DNA of 47,238 nucleotides from Hahella sp. HN01 (lineage in GTDB: Bacteria > Pseudomonadota > Gammaproteobacteria > Pseudomonadales > Oleiphilaceae): assembly GCF_018986435.1 (NCBI RefSeq), contig NZ_JAHMIN010000005.1, forward strand, positions 218,011 through 265,248. The letters are read 5' to 3'. The position numbers and the translations under genes were made by a program. How positions within the stretch are numbered: the stretch's first letter is position 1; every line of letters begins with the position of its first letter. Positions 25,633-34,362 of this stretch are shown here, one piece after another. The notes beneath the pieces were generated by a model. That model worked only from the letters and a program-made list of their open reading frames with translations. It was not told where the DNA came from and made no database searches.

Positions 25633-26730
25633 GTGACACGTTGGTATCTGGAATGTTATTCAGGCCAGGGTAATCAATTAAAGCGTCTACCGGTCAGGGA
25701 GTTTCCGTTTGTTGTCGGTCGCAGTGACAACGTCAGTTTCACCATAGACGCCACTGACGTATCCCGGCAGCACGCAGAGTTCCATCAAGAGGAAGGGCAG
25801 CTGTTCGTCCGCGATTTGTCCTCCACCAACGGTACTTTCGTCAATCACTGTCGCATCAATCAAGTTACCCCGGTTTGTAGTGGGGACGTTATCCATTTCG
25901 CCCACATCGAGGCGCGTGTGGTGGATGAAGAAGATCGTCCGCCCACGCCCACGGAGTCGACCTATTCCACCATGGTGATGCAAGGCGATCTATCGCAGCG
26001 CATCCCCTTGGGCGCCAGAGACTTGAAGGAATTGATCGCTCAAACCTTGGTGAACGCTGTGTTTCAACCCATCGTCAACATTAAAGGCAAAGCGGTCGCC
26101 TACGAGCTGCTGGGAAGAGGCGCGCACCCGAATCTGCTACCCAGTCCGGGGCCGTTGTTCAACATTGCCGAGAGTGTTGATATGGCGGTGGAACTCAGCG
26201 AGTTGTTCCGTGTGATCGGCATTAAAGACGCCGCCGAACATAAACTGAAGTTGCCGTTGTTTGTGAATACGCATCCGCAAGAGTTGTTGGATGGCCCGCG
26301 TTTGCTGGCCACGTTGGAGCACGTGCGCAAGACCCATCCCAATGTGGAGCTGGTGCTAGAGATTCATGAGCAGGCGGTGACTAATTTTATGGTGATTCAG
26401 GCCCTTGCCAAAGAAATACGCACGATGGGAATTGGCTTGGCCTATGACGATTTTGGCGCCGGCCAGGCGCGTCTGGTGGAATTGGCGGAAGCCCCGCCGG
26501 ATGTCGTGAAGTTTGATATCGCGCTGATTCGCAATATTCACAAATCACCGCAGCGTCAGGAGCTGTTGGAGCTGTTGGTGTCCATGGTGCACAAGATGGG
26601 AGTGAAGGCGCTGGCGGAAGGCGTCGGCTCCAAAGAAGAGGCCGTGGTATGCCAGCGCATGAATTTCGATCTTATCCAGGGCTTCGCCTTCGGTTACCCC
26701 ATGCCCATCACTGAGTGGCTGAATAAGTAG
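25633..26730 (+). CDS. FHA-EAL fusion protein (c-di-GMP signalling)
   Basis: 365 aa starting at GTG 25633 (GAGG upstream). The FHA domain (about residues 24-80) has the phosphothreonine-binding pattern VVGRSDNVSF, VSRQHAEFH and DLSSTNGTFVN. The EAL domain (about 135-360) reads ELLGR instead of EALLR but keeps the catalytic set: VNTHP asparagine, VLEIHE glutamate, YDDFGAG aspartates, VKFD lysine, AEG glutamate and QGFAFG glutamine. The second glutamate of EGVE is glycine. It probably degrades c-di-GMP, targeted by a phosphorylated partner. The 3' end overlaps the RND gene by 23 bp. Confidence 0.88.
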   Translation: MTRWYLECYSGQGNQLKRLPVREFPFVVGRSDNVSFTIDATDVSRQHAEFHQEEGQLFVRDLSSTNGTFVNHCRINQVTPVCSGDVIHFAHIEARVVDEEDRPPTPTESTYSTMVMQGDLSQRIPLGARDLKELIAQTLVNAVFQPIVNIKGKAVAYELLGRGAHPNLLPSPGPLFNIAESVDMAVELSELFRVIGIKDAAEHKLKLPLFVNTHPQELLDGPRLLATLEHVRKTHPNVELVLEIHEQAVTNFMVIQALAKEIRTMGIGLAYDDFGAGQARLVELAEAPPDVVKFDIALIRNIHKSPQRQELLELLVSMVHKMGVKALAEGVGSKEEAVVCQRMNFDLIQGFAFGYPMPITEWLNK

Positions 26731-29700
26731 TCACTGCTTCGCCTTCTCGTTGATTGTCCTGCGTATCGTTCGTGGTTTTGACCTGTCTACCGGAACCTTC
26801 AAACAGGCGATACAGAACCGGCACCACAAATAACGTCAGCAATGTTGAAGTGGCGAGGCCGCCAATAATTGTCCAGCCCATGGGCGCCCACATTGATGAT
26901 CCGGTGAGAGTCAGGGGAAGCAATCCTCCAATCGTGGTTAGCGACGTTAATAAGATTGGAATCAAGCGGGTTCGGGCGGATTGCGTCATCGCCTCGCTGA
27001 CATCCGCGCCTTCCGCGCGAATCTGGTTGGCGTAATCCACCAGAATAATAGAATTATTGACGACTATGCCTACCAGTGAGGTGAGTCCTACGAAGGCGGT
27101 GAACGAGAAGGTATTGCCCGTTAAGTAGAGGCCCAGAATCGCCCCGATAATGGCGAAGGGCAGGGCGGCGAAAATGATCAACGGCTGCGAGAAAGAGCGG
27201 AACTGCATCACCAGTACGGCGAAGATGCCGATGATCGCCACCAGCAAAGCCTTCGCCATGCCGCCGAATGACTCCTTGCGGTTTTCCTGCTCGCCGCCCA
27301 CGGTATAGTGCACGCCTTGTGGCCAGGAGTAGGCGTCCAGTTTGTCTACAATCGCGTTGGTGACGGCCTCGGTCTGATACCCAGATTTGACGTCTGCGGT
27401 CACCATCGCCATACGCTCCAGGTTATAGTGCTGAAACTTGGGAACGGCGGTCTCCAGCTCAACATCTGCGACCTGAGTAAGTGGCGTCAGCACGCCTTCC
27501 GCATTGGCGACCATCATGCGCTGAAACTGGTCCAGCTCCGGCTCTGCGCGCTCTCGGGCGGTGACGATAATCGAGTAGTCTTCCCCTTCGTCATCCCGTA
27601 ACGAACCAACATTCAGCCCCACCAGACCGCCACGCACGGTGCGGTCGATGGCGTCCAGACTGACATGATGAAACGCCGCTTTGTCACGGTTGATGTTGAC
27701 GCGAAGATCCACCTTATGGCGACTGATAGGGGCGTCTACGTTAATGGCCCCGTCCGTGTTGGCGATGATATCGCTGACATCCTGAGCCGCCTGCCGCAGA
27801 CGCTCTACATTGTCTCCGGTGACGCGGATGGTGATGGGCGCCTGCACGGGCGGACCTTGATGAAACTCCTTAAAGCGCACCTGGGCGTCAGCGAATGTCT
27901 TGTAGTTTTCTCGCTGCTCGCTCACCCATTGTTCTATCTCCTGGTAAGGACGTGGCGCCAGCTGCACCAGCAGTTGCGCGTAATTGGGCTGCTGTTTGCT
28001 GTCCATGGTGTTGTAGTAAACCCGCGGGTTGCTCTTGCCGATATTCGTCGCGACCGCGGTGACTCCGGGCTGCGCCATCAGGTTTTGCTCCACTTCCTGC
28101 GCCGCTTTGCGGGTGGATTCAAAAGTGGAGCCCTCTGGCGTTTCTACGTTCACCAGAATCATGGATTTCTCCGCTTTTGGAAACAGACTCACTCCCACAT
28201 GACCGAACAGAGACATGGCTCCCGCCAGAAACAGCACGGAAACCAGCAGCACCAGCCATGGCCGGCGCAGACTCCATGCCAGACCGCGAGCGTAGGGGCC
28301 GTCTGCGAAGTTTGTCAGTGAACGCAATAACCACCCCGGCGCGGAGGACGTTACGCCGCTTTTGAGAAAGCGACTGGCCAGAAGCGGCGTGATGGTCAGG
28401 GCGATCAGCAGCGAGGCGGCCAGGGTCAGGATGACAGTGACCGGCATTGAACGAATAAAGGTGCCGGAACCGCTCTGCAGTAACAGGATTGGCAGGAACG
28501 CCAGCACGGTGGTGACGGTGCCGCTGACCACCGCCCAGCCGACTTGTGAAGTCCCTTTAATGGCGGCGTTTTCCCGACTGTCGCCCTGACGCAGGTAGCG
28601 TTCGACGTTTTCCGTGACAACGATGGCGTTGTCCACCAGCAAGCCGAGAGCGATCACCAACCCGACTATGGACATTTGCTGTAATCCAAAGCCGGTCAGG
28701 TCCAGCCATCCCAATCCGATGAGGATGGAAAAAGGGATCGCCAGTACGATAACGAAAGCGGCGCGCGCGCCCAGAGACGTCAGTACTACGACGGCGACCA
28801 ACAACAGGCCCTGCCAAAGGTTTTCGAAGAAGCCGTCGACCCGCTCGTTGACGCTCTCGCTCTGATCATGGGCGAGATGCGTCTGGAAGGTCTCCGGCAG
28901 CTCTGCCGAGAAGGCGTTGAGCGTGGTTTTCACTCCCGCCATGACATCGAAGATATTGCTGCCTTTGCGTTGAACCACGGTGATGAAGACGGCGGGCTCG
29001 CCTTGATAGCGAGCGCTGTAGGTTGGCGTGCCGTCTTGCAGGCGGATATCCGCCAAGTCGCCGATATAGACCGCATGACCGTCGCGCGTGCGGACGACGG
29101 TGCGGGCGAGTGTTGCAATGTCTTTATAATCGCCGCTGGTGCGAACGTTGAAACGGCGGTCGTCGCCGTTGACGTATCCCCCGGGCAGATTTTGCGCCGC
29201 TCTGCGCACCACTTCCGCCAGTTCGTCCAGTGACACGCCATGACGTCGCAGCAATACCCAGTCCGCTTTCACCTGCACTTCCAGATTCGCCAGCCCTTTT
29301 ACATCAACGCGTTTGACCCCCGGGACTCTCTCCAGGCGAGTTTCCAAACGCTCCGCGTAGTATTTGAACTCTTTGGTGGATGCGGAGCTGGAAACCAGAG
29401 CGATCTGCAGAATATTGACATCCGCCGGAGACAGTTTCTCCGTGTTCAGGCGAGCAAGATCCGGGGGCAGCTCGCTGCGAATGCTTTGGATGGCGCCGAC
29501 GACATCCTCAAACTTATCTTCCGGGTCGCTGCCGTACAGAAACTCCGTGCGCACCAGCACCAGACCGTCTTCGATCTCCGTGTAAACCGACTTCAGATCC
29601 TCCAGTTCGTTGATGGCGTCTTCAATGGGATCGACCACCAAGCGCTCCATGTCCACGGGCGTCGCGCCAGGATACAGAACGGTGGTGAGAGTGGTGGGGA

Positions 29701-29824
29701 AGTCGAATTGTGGATCTTCCGAGCGCGGCATGGTGAGAAAGGAAACCAGGCCGAGGCCGAGCAAAAGTAATACGGCGACCCAGGCGAAGGCGTGATTGCG
29801 AATCGCTAATTCCGGCAGGCGCAT
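26708..29824 (-). CDS. RND efflux transporter permease
   Basis: 1038 aa, full-length RND pump with 12 predicted membrane helices and two large periplasmic loops. TM4 reads GLLVDNAIVVTENVERYL, where AcrB has two adjacent aspartates; here the second is asparagine, as in several non-AcrB RND groups. Family repeats include VGWAVVSGTVTTVLAFLPILLLQSG and GLTSLVGIVVNNSIILVDYAN. It should form a tripartite pump with the adaptor upstream and an outer-membrane channel encoded elsewhere. Substrate unknown. The GGAG of the start lies 9 nt upstream. Confidence 0.93.
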   Translation of the reverse strand: MRLPELAIRNHAFAWVAVLLLLGLGLVSFLTMPRSEDPQFDFPTTLTTVLYPGATPVDMERLVVDPIEDAINELEDLKSVYTEIEDGLVLVRTEFLYGSDPEDKFEDVVGAIQSIRSELPPDLARLNTEKLSPADVNILQIALVSSSASTKEFKYYAERLETRLERVPGVKRVDVKGLANLEVQVKADWVLLRRHGVSLDELAEVVRRAAQNLPGGYVNGDDRRFNVRTSGDYKDIATLARTVVRTRDGHAVYIGDLADIRLQDGTPTYSARYQGEPAVFITVVQRKGSNIFDVMAGVKTTLNAFSAELPETFQTHLAHDQSESVNERVDGFFENLWQGLLLVAVVVLTSLGARAAFVIVLAIPFSILIGLGWLDLTGFGLQQMSIVGLVIALGLLVDNAIVVTENVERYLRQGDSRENAAIKGTSQVGWAVVSGTVTTVLAFLPILLLQSGSGTFIRSMPVTVILTLAASLLIALTITPLLASRFLKSGVTSSAPGWLLRSLTNFADGPYARGLAWSLRRPWLVLLVSVLFLAGAMSLFGHVGVSLFPKAEKSMILVNVETPEGSTFESTRKAAQEVEQNLMAQPGVTAVATNIGKSNPRVYYNTMDSKQQPNYAQLLVQLAPRPYQEIEQWVSEQRENYKTFADAQVRFKEFHQGPPVQAPITIRVTGDNVERLRQAAQDVSDIIANTDGAINVDAPISRHKVDLRVNINRDKAAFHHVSLDAIDRTVRGGLVGLNVGSLRDDEGEDYSIIVTARERAEPELDQFQRMMVANAEGVLTPLTQVADVELETAVPKFQHYNLERMAMVTADVKSGYQTEAVTNAIVDKLDAYSWPQGVHYTVGGEQENRKESFGGMAKALLVAIIGIFAVLVMQFRSFSQPLIIFAALPFAIIGAILGLYLTGNTFSFTAFVGLTSLVGIVVNNSIILVDYANQIRAEGADVSEAMTQSARTRLIPILLTSLTTIGGLLPLTLTGSSMWAPMGWTIIGGLATSTLLTLFVVPVLYRLFEGSGRQVKTTNDTQDNQREGEAVTTYSATQ

Positions 29825-29848
29825 GGCGGGATACTCCGGTTAGATAAG

Positions 29849-30886
29849 TCAGGGATTGGAAGCCAGCGCGACAGGCGTCGCCAGCATGCCTTCCACCAGA
29901 CCGGTGGCGCCGCGAGTCACCAGCGTTTCTCCCGCCTTCAGACCATGAGCCACAGCGACCTGGGACGCGGAAAAGTCACGCAATACGATACGGCGGCGGT
30001 GAGCGCGATTATTGGCGTCCAGTACGAAAACCTCCGCATTTTTACCGCCGGCGCTGATGATGGCGCTGAGCGGTATCATCACCAATTGCTCCTCCGCTTT
30101 GGGCGATAGAGTCACGCGCGCGACCATACCTGATAACAGGCGCGCCTCATGGGGATGCAGACGCACTTCCACTTCGAAAACGCCGCTGCCAGGACTGGCT
30201 TTCGCTGCGGTTTCGTAAACGTCCCCAGTCAGGGCCTGACCCGGGTAAGCGTCTAAGCGCACTTCCGCGTTATCTCCCTCTCTTAGACGGACGATTTCTT
30301 TGTCGCTGACGCCAACACGAATAACCCACCCCGCATTTTCCTGGGCGAAAACGAATGCGGGGCGCTGCGCGCTCACCAGTTCGTTGGGCTCAATCAGGCG
30401 ACGCAGCACGACGCCATCGCTGGGGGCGAGGATTTCAGAATGCTTGAAATTGAATTGGGCGACTTTGAGACGGGCGCTCGCCACCCGTAAGGCGGTTTCG
30501 GCGGATTGCACCTGCTCCAGCGGGGCGACCTTGCTGCCGTAAAGCTTATTGAATCGCTCCAGATTGCGGCGGGCGTCGTCACGGTAAGCCTCCGCCTGCG
30601 CCACTTCCGCGGCGATTTCCTCTCTGTCGAGGATGGCGATTAGCTCCCCGGCGCGCACTCTCTGACCCTCTTTCACGGTGATTCTCGCCACGATCCCTGG
30701 CGTTTTAAAGGACAGCGTTTGTTCCGATTGATTGGCGAGGACGCCGCTGGTTTCTATGGGGAGGGTATAGGTTTCCAGACGAACGGTTTCCGTATGCACA
30801 ACAGGCTCGTCTGCGGCGGCCACAGGCGCAACGCCATAGATCAGCGTCGCCAGAGAGAAGGTCACGGCATGGTAAAGGGGGCGCAT
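29849..30886 (-). CDS. RND efflux periplasmic adaptor (membrane fusion protein)
   Basis: 345 aa with a signal peptide (about residues 1-25, MRPLYHAVTFSLATLIYGVAPVAAA). The lipoyl half-motifs are SFKTPGIVARITVKEGQRVRAGELIAILD and FKHSEILAPSDGVVLRRLIEPNELV, connected by a coiled coil (about 90-145), followed by a beta-barrel domain. It joins the RND pump to an outer-membrane channel. AAGGA lies 8 nt upstream of the ATG. No regulator gene is adjacent. Confidence 0.93.
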   Translation of the reverse strand: MRPLYHAVTFSLATLIYGVAPVAAADEPVVHTETVRLETYTLPIETSGVLANQSEQTLSFKTPGIVARITVKEGQRVRAGELIAILDREEIAAEVAQAEAYRDDARRNLERFNKLYGSKVAPLEQVQSAETALRVASARLKVAQFNFKHSEILAPSDGVVLRRLIEPNELVSAQRPAFVFAQENAGWVIRVGVSDKEIVRLREGDNAEVRLDAYPGQALTGDVYETAAKASPGSGVFEVEVRLHPHEARLLSGMVARVTLSPKAEEQLVMIPLSAIISAGGKNAEVFVLDANNRAHRRRIVLRDFSASQVAVAHGLKAGETLVTRGATGLVEGMLATPVALASNP

Positions 30887-30911
30887 GGAGGTGATCCTTG
30901 TTTATGTTTTA

Positions 30912-30955
30912 TGTGTAAACATTTTAGGTTTGCAAAATATTCAGTGTCAACATTT
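30912..30955. promoter_or_regulatory. Direct repeat upstream of the RND operon
   Basis: TGTGTAAACATTT (30912-30924) and AGTGTCAACATTT (30943-30955) are near-identical and 31 bp apart (three helical turns), upstream of the adaptor gene, in an AT-rich segment. Likely a regulator binding site. Confidence 0.5.
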
Positions 30956-31121
30956 GAATGGATGAAGGAGTGATATCTGAATCAGGAGTGTTGTTTTTTT
31001 AACGAAGGTATCGAATCGCGATACTTGGAGGCGGCCATTCAGCACCCATTCAGATATAGATTCAAAAATAGCGGGGGCGACAGCAGAGTGAGCGGGACAT
31101 CGGAACACAGAGAGACAACTC

Positions 31122-31394
31122 ATGACAGTTGAACAAATACAGAGTAACTCCAAAGGTTGGTTGTTTTACGTGAAGTCTTCTTTCGTCATTGCGCTGGCTG
31201 CGGTGGCCGCCGGCATCTTTTTCATGCCGGTGGATTTGCTTATCAAAGGTTATTTCAGCATCAGTACGCTGTTTCTCATCAGCTCGACTATCACGCTGTC
31301 TAAAACCATGCGCGATGAACATGAATCCCATCGCCTTATCCACAAGATCAATGAAGCCAGAACCAACCAAATGCTGCGGGATTACGCCGAGTAA
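31122..31394 (+). CDS. YiaA/YiaB-like inner membrane protein
   Basis: 90 aa with two hydrophobic segments (about residues 15-35 and 41-58) and the YiaAB-type stretch FFMPVDLLIKGYFSISTLFLISSTITLSKTMRDE. The basic/acidic C-terminal tail ends RDYAE. GAGAG precedes the ATG. It lies about 60 bp upstream of the second PspA gene, so it may anchor that protein at the membrane (inference). Confidence 0.88.
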   Translation: MTVEQIQSNSKGWLFYVKSSFVIALAAVAAGIFFMPVDLLIKGYFSISTLFLISSTITLSKTMRDEHESHRLIHKINEARTNQMLRDYAE

Positions 31395-31457
31395 CCGGAT
31401 GCAAGCAGACCGCAACCCGTCCGCCAGGGACGACTTATGAATCACGAGGTGCTTTAT

Positions 31458-32144
31458 ATGTTTTACATGCAAAAAATGATGACCGCCGTACGCGGCGCCA
31501 CGCGTGAGAGCGCCGAGCGGGTGGTGGACGCCAACGCTATCCGCATCTTCGAACAGGAAATCTATGAGTGCGAATGCGCTATGGGACAGGCCAAACACGA
31601 TCTGGCCCGGGTCATGGCGGAAAAAATGCGACTGGAGCGCGGCATCGCCCGTCGCGCCAGATATCTGGCGGAAAAGGAAACGCAAGCTGGTCAGGCGCTG
31701 GAAAAGGGATTGGAGGAATTGGCTCATGATCTCGCCACCGTGATCGCGGATCAGGAAAAAACACTTGCGGATGAGCGCAAAGCAGCGGAAAAGCTGGGAG
31801 AGCATGAGAGAAAGTTGCGCCTGAGTCTGCAATCCGCAGCCCAGAGCATTCAGAATTATCGACGTGAGCTGCGCATGGTGCAGGCCACGCAAAGCACGCA
31901 ACAGGCGACGGCTTCCTTGACCGTTCGAGCCAATTCCATGGGGTCGCGCATCAGTGATATGCAGGATTCCCTGCAACGAATCAGGGACCGTCAGGAGCGC
32001 TTTGACGATATGAAACGCGCCATGGAGCAGCTGGATGAAGGGCTGAATGACGATGGTCTGGAGGATAAGTTGCGGAAAGCGGGTATTGGCCCGAGAACTG
32101 AGGCGGACGCAGTGCTGGATCGCATTCGTAAAAAATCAGCCTGA
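31458..32144 (+). CDS. PspA/IM30 family protein, second copy
   Basis: 228 aa from ATG 31458 (MFYMQKMMTAVRGATRESAERVVD), which aligns with the start of the YjfJ-like PspA and has GAGG 8 nt upstream. ATG 31437 would add seven residues. Long coiled coil from about residue 20 to 150, then SLQRIRDRQERFDDMKRAMEQL and a C-terminal LEDKLRKAGIGPRTEADAVLDRI that parallels the YjfJ tail. A paralogue of the protein encoded at 22340-23023. Followed by a strong terminator. Confidence 0.88.
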   Translation: MFYMQKMMTAVRGATRESAERVVDANAIRIFEQEIYECECAMGQAKHDLARVMAEKMRLERGIARRARYLAEKETQAGQALEKGLEELAHDLATVIADQEKTLADERKAAEKLGEHERKLRLSLQSAAQSIQNYRRELRMVQATQSTQQATASLTVRANSMGSRISDMQDSLQRIRDRQERFDDMKRAMEQLDEGLNDDGLEDKLRKAGIGPRTEADAVLDRIRKKSA

Positions 32145-32168
32145 CAGTTCGCTACATAAACCGTAATG

Positions 32169-32192
32169 AACCGCGCATTTGCGCGGTTTTTT
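32169..32192 (+). terminator. Rho-independent terminator
   Basis: AACCGCGC, loop ATTT, GCGCGGTT followed by TTTT, directly after the second PspA gene. GC-rich stem and U-run fit a classical terminator. Confidence 0.9.
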
Positions 32193-32294
32193 GCGTTAAA
32201 ACTTGGAAAGTTAATCAATTGCCCTTAATTTCCCGTATATGATTGCCTGACCTTTAATGAAGGCTGAGACAACGGCTTTACGATTGTACGGACC

Positions 32295-33212
32295 ATGACC
32301 CACGCGTATTACCACCCCCGGGAGCAGTACCTCAAGGTAAACTCCATTCAGATTTGTTACGAAGAACTGGGCGATCCTGATGGCGAGCCGATGTTGCTCA
32401 TCATGGGACTCGCCTGTCAGATGACGGCTTGGCCGCCCGAGTTTCTGGAGCCCCTGGTTGAAGCGGGCTATCGTTTGATCCGGCTCGATAACCGGGATAT
32501 CGGCCATTCCTCAGAAATAGAGTGTCCCCATCGGGTTCCGGTGCCGGTGGACTTTGTGCGCTCCAAGTTGGGGCTGCCGGTCACGGCTTCCTATACCCTT
32601 TACGACATGGCGGATGACGCCATTGCGTTGCTCGATGCATTGAAGGTTGAGCGCGCACACCTGGTGGGCGTTTCCATGGGAGGAATGATTTCGCAGATTG
32701 TCGCGGCGCGGCAGCCGCAGCGGATCAAGTCTCTGACTTTGATGATGACTTCCAACAATAGCCCCAAACAACCCATGCCTGATCTCGGCACGTTATGGCG
32801 CATCAACGGCGGCGGCGTGCGCGGACACCATCAGGAAGCCGCGCTGAGACGAGGCGTTGCGTTCTGGGAAACGGTGCAAAGTCCGTCCTTCCCAACGCCT
32901 AAAGAACGCATTCTGCAGCGCATCGCCAGGGATTATCAACGTAGCTATCGCCCCAAGGGCATTGTTCGGCAGATGCGGGCGATACTCGCCACCGGCAGCC
33001 TGGAAAAGCTGGCGCGAAGCATCACCATGCCTACGCTGATTTTACATGGTTCAGCGGACCCCTTGATGAAACCCAAGAATGGGCAGATGCTGAAGCAAAG
33101 CATCGCCCACGCCAGGTTAGAGATGATTCCCGGCTGGGGGCATGATCTGCCGCTGCCTTTATTGCCGAAACTGGCGCAAAAAGTCATCGAACATGCGCGA
33201 TCTGTCGGTTAA
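32295..33212 (+). CDS. Alpha/beta hydrolase
   Basis: 305 aa. Fold and triad: nucleophile elbow GVSMGG (about residue 125), aspartate in GSADPLM and histidine in GWGHDLP. The oxyanion region reads IMGLACQMTAWP and RLDNRDIGHSS. Resembles aclacinomycin methylesterase/RdmC-type hydrolases, but the substrate is unknown. The ribosome binding site is weak. The stop overlaps the end of the convergent ZntB gene by 4 bp. Confidence 0.9.
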   Translation: MTHAYYHPREQYLKVNSIQICYEELGDPDGEPMLLIMGLACQMTAWPPEFLEPLVEAGYRLIRLDNRDIGHSSEIECPHRVPVPVDFVRSKLGLPVTASYTLYDMADDAIALLDALKVERAHLVGVSMGGMISQIVAARQPQRIKSLTLMMTSNNSPKQPMPDLGTLWRINGGGVRGHHQEAALRRGVAFWETVQSPSFPTPKERILQRIARDYQRSYRPKGIVRQMRAILATGSLEKLARSITMPTLILHGSADPLMKPKNGQMLKQSIAHARLEMIPGWGHDLPLPLLPKLAQKVIEHARSVG

Positions 33213-34186
33213 ATCCAGCCTTTCTTGCGCAGATAGACGATTTCCAGCACCAGCAGGAGTCCCAGCAGGGCGGAGAACATCCAGAACGCATTGCCATCCT
33301 CCACGCCTGGCATGCCGCCGATATTGATGCCGAACAAGCCGGTCAGCAAGCCCAGAGGCAGTGACACTGCGGCGACAATGGAGAGCAGATACAGGTGGCG
33401 GTTCAGGCGGTCGTTCATGGCCGCCGCCAGTTCGTCTTTGATGACCTGGGAGCGCTCGCGGATGGCGTCCAGATCCTCCACGTAGCGGGTCAGCCAGTCC
33501 ATCACCTCCGTCAGCCTGCGCTTGTCGTTGGCGCTAATCCAGTGCAGTTCCGAGGTTTGCAGTCGGGCGATCACATCCCGCTGCGGCGAGATATAGCGCC
33601 GGAATACAATCGCCCGTTTGCGGGTCGAAATGATGGACTCGCGAATGGACTCGTCCTGAGACACCAACACCCGGTCTTCCAGATCGTCGGTGGTTTCGTT
33701 CAGTGTGGTGACGGCGCTTTGCATGTGATCATAAAGCTCTACGCACATCTCAGTGAGCCACTCGCCGGCGCCGCAGGGACCCATGTTCTGCTCCAGCTTT
33801 TCGATAATGTCCGCCGTCGCCTTCAGCTGTCGCCGTCCGGCGCTGATGACGCCGTATTCGGTGATCCAGGCCCGTAGCGACACCATGTCTTCCGGTTCCG
33901 CCCCCTGGTTCATGTTGACGCCGCGAAGAATGATCAACACCCCTTCATTCAGCTCCATCATCCGAGGTCGGGTTTCGTCGGCCATCAGCGCTTCGGCGAT
34001 GAGCCAGTCCAGGCCGAGTTCATTTTCCAACAGATTAAGCGCTCCGGGATGCAGCACATTGATGTGCAACCAGGTCAGGCGGGATTTGTCCTGCGCCGCC
34101 TGGGCGGCTTCTTCTACGGGGATGGGCGTTGCGCTGCCGCCGCCGTCCAGTTGAAACGCGTGAATAATAGGCTGGGAGTCAGTCAC
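33209..34186 (-). CDS. zntB: Zinc transporter ZntB (CorA superfamily)
   Basis: 325 aa starting at GTG 34186 (AAGGAAGAG upstream). Large N-terminal cytoplasmic domain, then two C-terminal helices. The signature before the last helix is GINIGGMPG, the ZntB form of the CorA GMN motif. ZntB carries out proton-coupled zinc import. The pentameric transporter acts alone, and no partner gene is needed. It overlaps the hydrolase gene tail-to-tail. Confidence 0.92.
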   Translation of the reverse strand: MTDSQPIIHAFQLDGGGSATPIPVEEAAQAAQDKSRLTWLHINVLHPGALNLLENELGLDWLIAEALMADETRPRMMELNEGVLIILRGVNMNQGAEPEDMVSLRAWITEYGVISAGRRQLKATADIIEKLEQNMGPCGAGEWLTEMCVELYDHMQSAVTTLNETTDDLEDRVLVSQDESIRESIISTRKRAIVFRRYISPQRDVIARLQTSELHWISANDKRRLTEVMDWLTRYVEDLDAIRERSQVIKDELAAAMNDRLNRHLYLLSIVAAVSLPLGLLTGLFGINIGGMPGVEDGNAFWMFSALLGLLLVLEIVYLRKKGWI

Positions 34187-34362
34187 CGTCTCTTCCTTCC
34201 GTTAAGGTTGATCGGGAATACGTTGATCGGATTAAGCAAGTCGCCGGATTAAACATCAACTTTTAGCGGGCGCCTAGAGCCGGGAACGCTTTTGGCTAAG
34301 ACTAGATGCAGTCGCCAGCAGGCGCAATCGGCCAAGATGCCTGCGTCTTTTCACCGGGCCGT

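Noticed and set aside
31062-31976. 304-codon open frame on the minus strand
   Set aside because: It runs antisense to the YiaA-like and second PspA genes, which have clear family motifs and ribosome binding sites; the antisense product has no recognisable motif.
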